A DNA stretch of 64,000 nucleotides from Serripes groenlandicus (taxonomy: Eukaryota > Mollusca > Bivalvia > Cardiida > Cardiidae). Position numbers and translations under genes: made by a program. The notes beneath the pieces were generated by a model, which searched no databases, was not told the DNA's origin, and saw nothing but the letters and a program-made list of their open reading frames with translations. The stretch is taken from assembly GCA_031761405.1 (NCBI GenBank), contig JASEVX010000003.1, positions 18,314,489 to 18,378,488 on the forward strand, given 5' to 3'. This document shows positions 32,838 to 44,000 of this stretch, piece by piece (the first letter of the stretch is position 1; each line of letters begins with the position of its first letter).

Positions 32838-33025
32838 CAAATGATGCATAGTTCAAGAGCATAGTAAATTATTGTGTAATTCAAGAATATAGAAAATTAT
32901 TATATGATTCATAAGCGTAGTAAATAATTGTGTAATTCAAGAATGTAGAAAATTATTATGTTATTCAAGAGCGTAGTAAAATATTGCGTAATTGCGTAAT
33001 TAAAGAGTGTGGTAAATTATTGCAT
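32838..33025 (+). repeat. Minisatellite, about six imperfect 30-bp units
   Basis: Units vary around GTAATTCAAGAGCGTAGTAA followed by ATTATTGT. No flanking ends. Confidence 0.75.
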
Positions 33026-33151
33026 ACTCAAGAACAAGTAAAATTTCACACTCTTCCTTGAAACCTGGAAAAGAATTTAATCATCTTTCTCAATAGTTCC
33101 TTGAAATTTAAAAGAGCATGCAGATAACAATTCTGTTGTAGAATTTGTGTG

Positions 33152-33320
33152 CTTATCCCTTACCCACATACAGCAAATTTGCAGCAGACGACTTTGAAAA
33201 CATCTTGGCAGAAGTATGGAAGCTTTATGCAGATGAAAGTTTAATTATTTAACAGAGTTAAGAAATTGCTTGTTACTGAAGAGGCGTCAGAAAGCGCCTG
33301 TATGTGGGTAAGGGTTTAAG
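33152..33320 (-). mobile_element. TTAA MITE, internally deleted
   Basis: TTATCCCTTACCCACATACA at left, CGCCTGTATGTGGGTAAGGG at right. Confidence 0.7.
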
Positions 33321-33615
33321 AGAGTGAAGAATGTAGACAAGTTTAGACAGCACGAAAGACTAAAAAAAACTGAAAGACTGCATTAGAGTAATTGAGGAAT
33401 TTAACTTTGAATTCAATTTCAAATATAATTTTAAAGAGGTTTTTACTATTTGGTAGTCCTTTTCAGAGTTTATACTGTACTTCACATGTATATTCACATT
33501 TCTATGGAACTGGAAACAGTCTTATACAAATCATAAATGATATTATGATAGTTGTTGATTTTTACGTTTTGAAAATGCAGTGTTAACTAAGAAGGATTAA
33601 TGATTGTACCTTTAG

Positions 33616-33818
33616 TAACCTTTTCCCACATACACCAAATCTGCAGTAGTCGACTTTGAAAATATCTCAACAAAAGTATGGGTAATCTTCATAAATGAAA
33701 GTGTTATTACTGATTTGAGTTGAAAACATTGTGGCAAGTGGAGAAAATGCTCAATATGACAAATTTCTCCATTTGCCACTTTGTTTTCAAGTCATCTGCT
33801 ACTGGGAAAGAGTTAAGC
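33616..33818 (-). mobile_element. TTAA MITE
   Basis: TAACCTTTTCCCACATACAC at left, CTACTGGGAAAGAGTTAA at right; GAAAACATTGTGGCAAGTGG and CAAATTTCTCCATTTGCCAC are the inner arms. Confidence 0.72.
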
Positions 33819-33967
33819 GGTACATTTCTGATCCCAGAAACTGGGGTCAGACAGTTTTTATAGATCTTTGGTGAAATACATTTGTACATAAAAAATATAT
33901 TTAAAAGGAAATGCTTTAATACATATAAATGATTGTGAACTAGCATGATTGTGTACAGATTTACCCC

Positions 33968-34105
33968 TTAACCAGGTACAGATGACATTTAACGCCTCTG
34001 CAGCAGACTACTTTTGAAAGCATGGTGCAAAAAGGAGAAAGTGCTAAAAAAATCCAGCAATTTTGTCTTTTACGCACTATGTTTCGACTCTTCATCACAT
34101 TCATA
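33968..34105 (+). mobile_element. TTAA MITE left half
   Basis: TTAACCAGGTACAGATGAC, AACGCCTCTGCAGCAGAC and GAGAAAGTGCTAAAAAAATC; right half missing. Confidence 0.55.
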
Positions 34106-34398
34106 CAATTTTTTTTCCAGAAATGTGTTTTATTTTTTCTTCCCAGAAAATGATACCTTCATTTGGCAGTTTTAGATTATGATCTGTAATAATGAAGATT
34201 CTAAAACAAGCATTATTATCAAAAATTGTGTTTTTTTGCAATACATTTTTAGGACGACATGATCTAGTACCAAGTCATTAAAGTTCTAAAATTCAAATTT
34301 TCATTCAATACAATATATGTATGTTTATATTTTTCAAAAATTTATGTGAAACAGTATTTGGAAAATGATGAACAATTTGGTGCAAACAACATTTTATC

Positions 34399-34605
34399 TG
34401 TCTGACGCCTCTGCACCCGACAGCTTTTTGAAAACATAGTGACAAATGAAGAAATTGCACAAAACATGCAATTTCTCCTTTTGCCACAATGTTTTCCACT
34501 TTTTGTCATAGGTTATCCATTCAATTATGGAGATTTTCTATGTTTTGACAAAATACGTTTAAAGTCGTCTGCTGCAGAATCGTCGTATGAGGGAAAGGGT
34601 TAATG
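34399..34605 (+). mobile_element. TTAA MITE lacking its left terminus
   Basis: Begins inside at TGTCTGACGCCTCTGCACCC and runs to CGTATGAGGGAAAGGGTTAA. It lies about 320 bp after the aldolase stop codon, so it could be in the 3' UTR. Confidence 0.82.
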
Positions 34606-34641
34606 TCTTTCACTGATTTCATTATATCTCCCCATTCCTGT

Positions 34642-34738
34642 TAGACTATTTTTGAAAACATTGTGAGCAGAGTAGAAATAATCCAAATGAGCAGTTTCTC
34701 CTTTTTCTCACAATGTTTTTTACTCTAGAAAGGTTAAC
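34642..34738 (+). mobile_element. TTAA MITE central fragment
   Basis: GACTATTTTTGAAAACATTG and GAGCAGTTTCTCCTTTTTCT, ending at AGAAAGGTTAA. Confidence 0.5.
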
Positions 34739-34923
34739 CTCATATATTCTACAGGCTATATGTTACGCCCCTGAATATATTTAATGCATATAGTTCTTTA
34801 TCTCTTAAATATCTTATTTTGGTTTAAAGGATCAATTACAACTCTTCTTGTCCCAATGTTTCCCATAAAGATTATGTATCCATGGTGTGTTTGCATCCTT
34901 TTTCCAGTGAGTATAGCCATTGT

Positions 34924-35016
34924 TTAGTATTGGTGTTTCGCTACAAACAGTGATTCTCCTCCTGCAGCCGTCGACATGTCACCTTTATACTGTCCGCAAC
35001 TGGCTAGACCATTTGC
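34924..35016 (-). CDS. ALDO: Aldolase coding exon 8 and stop
   Basis: Acceptor TTTCAG; thirty codons ending [12 protein letters not shown] then TAA at 34926-34924. Too short for standard ORF listing but the family C-terminus is clear. A minus-strand AATAAA near 34128-34133 could be the poly(A) signal. Confidence 0.95.
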   Translation of the reverse strand, partial: ANGLASCGQYKGDMSTAAGGESLFVAKHQY

Positions 35017-38000
35017 CTGAAATATTATATTCATATATGATTATTACAGTCATGGAACACTAGACGCCATTCTTTGGAGCAAAGTTGAAAAGGGCCACAA
35101 CACTAAATTGGTGCATTGTAACCAAATATGAATATGTTCTGTATTTTATTGTCTTAACCCTTTCCCTCATATAGGCGCTTTCTGACGCCTCTGCAGCAGA
35201 CAGCTTTTTGTAAACATAGTGACAAAAGAAGAAATTGCTCAAAACGAGCAATTTCTCCTTTTGTCACAATGTTTTCCACTTTTAGTCATAGGTTATCCAT
35301 TCAATTATAGAGATTTTCTATGTTTTGACAAAATATGTTCAAAGTCGTCTGCTGCAGAATTGTCGTATGAGGGAAAGGGTTAACCTGTGTATAAACAAGA
35401 ATGCCGCCAAGGGAATGCCAACGCTCTTCTGTTTTTTCTTTCTCTGTCGAAAAAGGAGCATTTCTGAATAATTATTAAAGCCAGAGTTATGTGACTTGGT
35501 ATAGACATGCATAATGTTTTTAGAAACATGTGTACCAAGTTTCATTTGAAAATGTTGAATAGTTTTTGAGTTACGAGGTAAGTTAAAGTTTTGTGATGAC
35601 ACAGACTAAAATCAGTCAACCCTTGCATGAGTTATGGTCAGGTCGTTGTTGTTTTTTGCAATTTGTAAGTTGTCAAGGGGGCAAAATATGGGTGGCTTGT
35701 GCCCAAAGTTCAACTTGACCTGTATTTTATTGTCTTAACCCGTGTCCCTAAATTTATTTAATAAATCAATCAACCCTTTCATGAGTTCTAGCACCAACAG
35801 ACTGACTGATGGACCAACTGACAGACAAACTCACACCCATATACTGCGCTTAACTTCTTTGTTAAGGTATATTTATTAGATATCAGCTAAAAAATGAATT
35901 TTAATGAAGTAGAATCCTTTTCCCGACAACAAATCTGCAGCAGACAATTTTGAAAACAATTAGACAAAAATTGAAAGTATTGAATAGAGTTGAAAACATT
36001 GTGGAAAGAAATTGCTCATTATGAACAATTACTTCTTTTCAAACAAAGGTTTTGAAAAGTTTTCTGCTGCAAATGTGTCTGCATGAAACAAAGGGTTAAA
36101 ATCCAAGGGTGACAAACTTTACCTTAGCTCTGACCATTAACTGATTCTGCGCTGCTTCTATGTTCTTATCTTCACCCTTCCAGGCTTTGAGAACACTTGC
36201 TTGTAGAGCTCGCCCGAATGAGAAGCTGAGAGCCCATGGTTTGGGTCCCGCACTCGTATTTATGGCGTTAAGATTGAGGGTGGAATCTTCCTCGGACTGC
36301 CCGCCAGATAAAAACACAATTCCTGAAAATCAAATTATAACATTATCAGAGCTTAACCCTTTCCCTCATACAACAATTCTGCAGCAGACGACTTTGAACG
36401 TATTTTGTCAAAACATAGAAAATCTCGATAGTTGAATGGATAACCTATGACAAAAAGTGGAAAACATTGTGGAAAAGGAGAAATTGCATGTTTTGTGCAA
36501 TTTCCTCTTTTGTCACTATGTTTTCAAAAAGCCGTCTGCTGCAGAGGCGTCAGAAAGCGTCTATATGAGGGAAAGGGTTAAAATAAGGAGCATTATTCAT
36601 ATGCATAATTCCAGATGATGATAATTTAATTCATTTACCCTCACCATGCAGAATAACTATTTGTAAAGCAAAATTACTGAAACAACTCCAATTCCTACAT
36701 ATATCTATATATGGGGGAAAAGCCCCACCCTCTGGTGCCCATGTTTTTAACCAATCAACAAAGCTTGTTTAGAAATTTCAAGTCTTTTCTCATGGAGAGG
36801 CTAAATGTTTAACCCTTTCCTACAAATAGATGCTTTCTGACGCCACTGATCAAAACGAGTATGTTTTCAACTTTTTTCAGTAATGATACTTTCATCAGGG
36901 ACGTCTTATCTACATCCCTGCTTTCATTTACCCTTTCCCTCATAAGACAATTCTGCAGCAGACAACTTTGAACATATTTTATCAAACAAGAGGGCCATGA
37001 TGGCCCTTGAATCGCTCACCTGATTTTTATTTTTTTTTCACTTTAGCTATATAAGCCATGCCCCCTGGCAGCCAGTTTCCGACCAATCAACTTGGCTTGA
37101 AGGAATCTGATAGAGGGTCACCCTAGGAACATTTCTACAAAATTATTTGAAAATCGGCCAGATACTTTTGGAGGAGAAGATTTTTTAAGTTTTCACTATA
37201 GCCATAAAAGGCAAAATATCCCCCATGTTTTTTGACCAAACAACATGGCTTGAAGGAATCTGATAGAGGATCACCCAAGGAACATTTCTACAAAATTATT
37301 TGAAAATCGGCCTGACACTTTTGGAGAAGAAGATTTTTTAAGTTTGCACTATAGCCATATAAGGCAAAATAGCCCCGACCCCCTGGCGGCCATGTTTTTC
37401 GACCAATCAACATGGCTTGAAGGAATCTGATAGAGGGTCACCCAAGGAACATTTCTACAAAATTATTTGAAAATCGGCCTGACACTTTCGGAGGAGAAGA
37501 TTTTTTTAAGTTTTCACTATAGCCATATAAGGCAAAATAGCCCCGCCCCCCTGGCGGCCATGTTTTTCGACCAATCAACATGGCTTGAAGGAATCTGATA
37601 GAGGGTCACCCAAGGAACATTTCTACAAAATTATTTGAAAATCGGCCTGACACTTTCGGAGGAGAAGATTTTTTTAAGTTTTCACTATAGCCATATAAGG
37701 CAAAATAGCCCCGCCCCCCTGGCGGCCATGTTTTTCGACCAATCAACATGGCTTGAAGGAATCTGATAGAGGGTCATCCAAGGAACATTTCTACAAAATT
37801 ATTTAAAAATCTTCCAACCAGTTTGGGAGAAGAAGAATTTTGAAGTTTTTTTCGTTTCGTTGCCATGGAAACCAGAATTCTGCATGGATCCCTAAAATTT
37901 GAAGGAATTCTGGTGAGGTCATTAAGAGGATGCTTTCTGTGAAGTTTCATCCCAATTGACCCACTGGTTACTGAGGAGAAGATGTTGAAGATTTTTTAAG

Positions 38001-41000
38001 TTTTCACTTTGGCCATATAAGGCAAAATAGCCCCCGCCCCCTGGCGGCCATGTTTTTTGACCAATAACATTGCTTGTAGGAATCTGATATAGGGTCACCC
38101 AAGGAACATTTCTACAAAATTATTTGAAAATCGGCCTGACACTTATGGAGGAGAAGATTTTTTAAGTTTTCATTATAGCCATAAAAGGCAAAATAGCCCC
38201 GCCCCCTGGCGGCCATGTTTTTTGACCAATCAACATGGCTTGAAGGAATCTGATAGAGGATCACCCAAAGAACATTTCTACAAAATTATTTGAAAATCAG
38301 CCTGACACTTTTGGAGAAGAAGATTTTTAAGTTTGCACTATAGCCATATAAGGCAAAATAGCCCCGCCCCCCCCTGGCGGCCATGTTTTTCGACCAATCA
38401 ACATGGCTTGAAGGAATCTGATAGACGGTCACCCAAGGAACATTTCCACAAAATTATTTGAAAATCGGCCTTACACTTTCGGAGGAGAAGATTTTTTAAG
38501 TTTTCACTATAGCCATATAAGGCAAAATAGCCCCGCCCCCCCCTGGCGGCCATGTTTTTCGACCAATCAACACGGCTTGAAGGAATCTGATAGAGGGTCA
38601 TCCAAGAAACATTTCTACAAAATTATTTGAAAATCTGCCAACCAATTTGGGAGAAGAAGAATTTTGAAGTTTTTTCAGTTTCGTTGCCATGGAAACCAGA
38701 ATTTTGCATGGATCCCAAAAATTTGAAGGAATTCTGGTGAGGTCATTGAGAGGATGCTTTCTGTGAAGTTTCATCCAAATTGACCCACTGGTTACTGAGG
38801 AGAAGAAGTTGACGCACGACGGACGACGCACGACGGACGCCGGACAAAAGGCGATCACAATAACTCACCTTGAGCAAAGCTCAGGTGAGCTAAAAATGGA
38901 AAATCTCTATAATTGAATGGATGACCTATGACTAACAGTGGAAAACATTGTGGCAAACGGAGCAATGCTCGTTTTGAGCAATTTCTTTTTTGTCGCTGTG
39001 TTTTCAAAAAGCCATCTGATTCAGAGGCGTAAGAAAGCTTCTATATGAGGGAAAGGGTTAAAGAGATTTTTCCATGATTGTGTATGATTATTTTCTAAGT
39101 TGTCTGCTGCAGAATTGCTGTATGTGGGAAAGGGTTAAGGTTGATTTTCATGTGATTTGGAATGAGACAAAGAGTATCATCTTACCAGGAACAGCTGCTG
39201 GTACCCCTCGACTCAATGCTGCCACTGTAGCCTGACCATTTTGTTCATGAGTGTATTTCTTTGTACAGCTTTGACCTGCAGTTACCATGTTGGGTTTAAG
39301 CAGGGTACCTTCCAGATACACATGGTGATCACTGAGAGCTTTGTAAGTAAATGCAAGCACCTGCAAGAAGAGGAAGAAAACTTTTTTCCACTTGTAGACT
39401 AAATACATTTTGACACATCTGCAGAAGACAACTTCGGATTTGTATTTCTACTTTTGCAACATTGTTATCAGCTCTATTTAATGATTATAATTTCATTTAC
39501 AGTGAGTTTTTTATTTTAATCTTGATAGCTTTCAAAGTCATCCGCAGCAGACGGCTTTTTCAAAACATAGTGACAAAAGAAGAAATTGCACAAAACGTGC
39601 AATTTCTCCTTTTGTCACAATGTTTTCAATTTTTAGTCATAGGTTATCCATTCAATTATAGAGATTTTCTATATTTTGACAAAATATGTTCAAAGTCGTC
39701 TGCTGCAGATTTGTGTTGTCTGTGGGAACAGGTTTATAACTTTTGGAGTTTAACCCTTTCCCTCATGCAACAATTCTGCAGCAGACGACTTTGAACATAT
39801 TTTGTCAAACTATAGAAAATCTCTATAATTGAATGGATAACCTATGACTAAAAAGTGGAAAACATTGTGGCAAAAGGAGAAATTGCACGTTTTGTGCAAT
39901 TTCTTCTTTTGTCACTATGTTTTCAAAAAGCCGTCTGCTTTAACCCTTTCCCTCATACAACAATTCTGCAGCAGACGACTTAGAACATATTTTGTCAAAA
40001 AATAGAAAATCTCTATAATTGAATGGATAACCTATGACTAAAAATAGAAAACATTGTGGCAAAAGGAGAAATTGCTCTTTTTGAGCAATTTCTTCTTTTG
40101 TCACTATGTTTTCAAAAAGCTGTCTGCTGCAGAGGCGTCAGAAAGCGTCTTTATGAGGGAAAGGGTTAACCCCTTTCCCACATAATAAAACTCTGCAGCA
40201 GACAACCTTGAACAGATCTTGTTAGAAAAATTGAAAACCTCTACAAATAAATGTTTAGGTATTGAATAGAGTTGAAAAAATTGTGGCAAAAGGAGAAACT
40301 GATCATTATCAGTAATTTCTCCTTTTGTTACAATGTTTTCATATGTGTCAGAATGAGTTATAACTAAATAGATTCCCCAAATTGTGAAGTCTCCAGTCAC
40401 TTATCTAAAACAATTCATATTGCGCAAAAATGAGATCAGTAGTGGCATAAATTTCTCCCATTTCCATAATAAACTGTCTGCTGGTTAACCCTGTCCCTCA
40501 TATAGAGGCATTTTGATTCATCTACAGCATACAACTTTTGACAACATTTTGACAAAAGGAGAAATTATTCATTATGATCCATTTGTCGTTTTGTCACAAT
40601 ATTTTTTAAATCTATTCACTATATATGAAGATCCATTTTATAAAGGCCTCGCTCAAATACGGTCACCAAAATTAGCCTACCTGTTCTGTAACTTTCTGGG
40701 CTGTCTCAAGGTCATGTTCCCCGTCACACAGAACTTCGGGCTCCACTATGGGCACAAGACCATTCTACGAAGAAAAATATCTGATCATTTCTGACACCAT
40801 TTAAATCAAATTTGATGGTAAGCCCTTTCCCACCTGTAAAGGTATTTTGACGCTACATAGAGCACAAGATTTGAAGACATTGTGGCAAAAGGAGAAATTG
40901 GTCATCATGAGCAATTTCTCCTTTTGTCCCAAGGTTTTCAACTCTATTTAGTAAATTTATATCTAGCATTAATAATAGCAAGCATAAATCCATTTAAAAG

Positions 41001-44000
41001 GCTGGTCTGTTGTATGAATTATTTAATAAACAAGAGCTCATAATGAGGCCCTTGGATTGAGACTTGTTACTAGTTCAATACTAAACGTATAACTCAAGTT
41101 ATACTTTTAGTATTGAACTAGTAACATACATGCTTTTTGAGTAATCGAATTTAAAATTCCTGAAGAAGGCCGTCAGGCCAAAAGCTTGAATATTGAGTGT
41201 TATTTTATACATATATGGAAAGGGTTAAGTATATGAAATATATTTCTAATTCAGAGTTCTTGTGAAAATAAATACAAAACCATTGTACATGACAAACATA
41301 ACTTGGAAAGTTTGGCAGATAACTTTTCAAATTATTGTGGGAAAAGGAGAAATTGCAAGAGCTCTGTATTCTTGTCCTTACCTGTTGGCAGATGCTAGCG
41401 TATCTAGCAAGAACGTTTCCATTTTCAAACATGGACTGAAAGGAGGGTGTGTGCTCACCAACCTTCAACACACATCGCCATTTTGCAAACTGAGCACCGT
41501 CTTTTTTGTACTGGGCACATCTCTCGTTCAAACCATCCAAACCTGGAATATAACAAGATACTTTTAAAAAGACTCAGCATCAGAAATCTTTTGAAAACAT
41601 TGTAGAAAAAGGAAGAATTTGCACATAATGAGCAATGTCTCCCCTTCAAAAGATGTACCTGATACATGTAGTCATGTATTAAGCAACTCACTGTTTTCTT
41701 ATATTAACCATTTATATCATATGATATCCCTTAATAGAAAATTTCCTTTGTTTTTAAACCTTTTCCCAAATACCTTAACGACAGGGTTGAACAAATAGTT
41801 GCAAAAGGAGAAATTGCTCATTATGAGCAATTTCACCTTTTGCAATAGTGCTTTTGAAAACTATCTTCTGCTAAGGAGTCAGAAAACACATGTACATGTA
41901 TGTGGGAAAACATTAAAAGATTAATGCCAATATTTCCTGTAATATTCAAGCTACATAGCAGAACAAAATACATGTTAGAGTAATGGATGTTGTAAAACAG
42001 CTCCAAAATTCAGCGCAAAAAGCTTATATAGTTTAGGAATCTGCAGCAGACAACTTTAAGTCAAAATTAAGATCAACTAGAACTATCACTGAAGATGATA
42101 AATACCCCCTAAACAGCACCTTGACCTACACCATAACTTAATTAGTAAAAGGGCCATAACTCTGTAAAATATCATGCAATTGTAACCCCATTAGGATATG
42201 CACATCTCCTCTTGGTATAGAAGCTTCGTGTACAATTTTATTGAATTCCACCCAGTGGTTTGTGAGAAATAGGCCGGACAAAATATGGCTTCCGACCGAC
42301 CGAACGACAGACTGCCCAACACAGTGACTCCTATATACCCCCTCTTCTTCGAAGGGGGTATAATTATGGAATGAAGTTTAAATAATTGGTCATGTTTTAA
42401 AAAGTTGCTTGCTGCAGAGGCGTCAGAAAGTGTCTGTATTTTGGAAAGGGTTAACAAAGACAACATTTAAGTGGTGAACATTGCGCTCTTTTTTTATTTT
42501 TTTTTATAAAAGACGGTTAAAAAATAGAAAATATCTTTTGAAATAAACAGTTGAAACCATTGTGAGAAAATGCTCGTTTTTCTCCTTCAATGTTTTCAAA
42601 AGTTGTCTCATATAGCAACGATTGCTATAAAATAACTTTGAAAGTGTCTTAAAAAAAGTATGATAAATCTCTTGCATTGCAAATTTATTATTAAATAAAA
42701 TTTGGAGAAAGGAGAAGTCGTTCAAAAGGAGCAGCAATTTCTCATTTTACCACTATGTATTTACAAATTGTCTGCTGCTAACTCGTCAAAATGCATCTGC
42801 ACCTGGGAAACAGTTAGCCCATTCCCAACATATAGACGCTTTCAGACGCCTCTACAGCAGACAACTTTAGAAAACATAGTGACAAAAGGTGAAATTGCCC
42901 AAAACAAGCAATTTCTCCTTTTGCCACAATGTTTTTAACACTTTTCAATAATTAAACCCTTATTTATTGAGATTTTTCACGTTTTTGCCGATATGTTCTA
43001 AAAGATGTCTGCTGCAGATTTGTTGTATGTGGGTAAAGGCTAAAGGTTAGACTTTACCTTGTACGGTAGATTCACCATCTGTACCAGCCAATGGCACTAC
43101 CCCTTTATCTACTTTGATCCCTGGGATGATATTTTTGTCTTGTAAAACCTGAAACAATAAATTATGTCACTTCAAATTATCCCTTTCCCACATACTACAA
43201 CTCTGCAGCAGACGACTTTGAAATAATATTGGCAAAAACATTGAAAAATCTCCATGAAAGAGAGTTTGATTAATAAATATTCTACTTTGGCCGCAATGTT
43301 TTCAAAAGTTGTCTGCTGCAGAAGCGTCAGAAAGTGTCTGTATGTAGGAGAGGTCTATATTCTATTGATACTCTCATCCCTATTCGACTCTTTAGCATAT
43401 CCGACATTCTTCAGCAGACAAGTTTTTAAAAACATCCAACATCGTCTTCTGCAAATGAGCCAAAATGTGTTTACAGGTTGGAAAGGCTTAATGTCATCTG
43501 CGTCTTTTCCACCTAATGATCATTTTAACCTTGGCCACAAATTTCGCATCTGTATAACAAAAGTGTAACACTGAACATGGTTATAGATGAAATAGTTATA
43601 ACACGTTCCCTGGTCATTAGGTTTGTTGATTCTGCAGGAGACAATTTTCAACAAGAGGGCCATGATGGCCCTAGATCAGTCAACACTCACAATTAGTTAT
43701 GCAATGAGATTTCTAATGCAAAGCATATGACAGAATCTCAAACTGCTGATATAAATGACCCATATTCTAAATTGACCTAGGTATCATTTAGACAAACATT
43801 CTGACTAAATGTTAAGTTAATGAAGCAAAAAACGCGGCCTCTAGAGTGTTTACAAGATTTTGCTAAAATTTGGCTTCTGACCTAATTTTTTACCATACAT
43901 GACCCTTATTCAAACTTGGCCTACATATCATCATGACAATTATTCTGACAAAGTTTCAATATTTTCAAGTTAAAAATGAAGCCTCCAGAGTGTTAACATG

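Larger units (their letters stand above)
36807..39137 (+). mobile_element. TTAA MITE, outermost layer of a triple nest
   Basis: Left part 36807-36926 (TTTAACCCTTTCCTACAAAT, ATGCTTTCTGACGCC, GATACTTTCAT) and right part 39062-39137 (AGAGATTTTTCCATGATTG, GTCTGCTGCAGAATTGCTG, GTGGGAAAGGGTTAA) join to one MITE if the middle is removed. Part of the left arm is deleted. Confidence 0.65.

Noticed and set aside
36160..36435. Plus-strand ORF over aldolase exon 7
   Set aside because: It is the antisense shadow of a well-supported coding exon and runs into a MITE.
36987..38891. CRISPR-like array
   Set aside because: Repeat units are about 170 bp with no short repeat/spacer alternation, and the DNA is eukaryotic; it is a tandem-core transposon.
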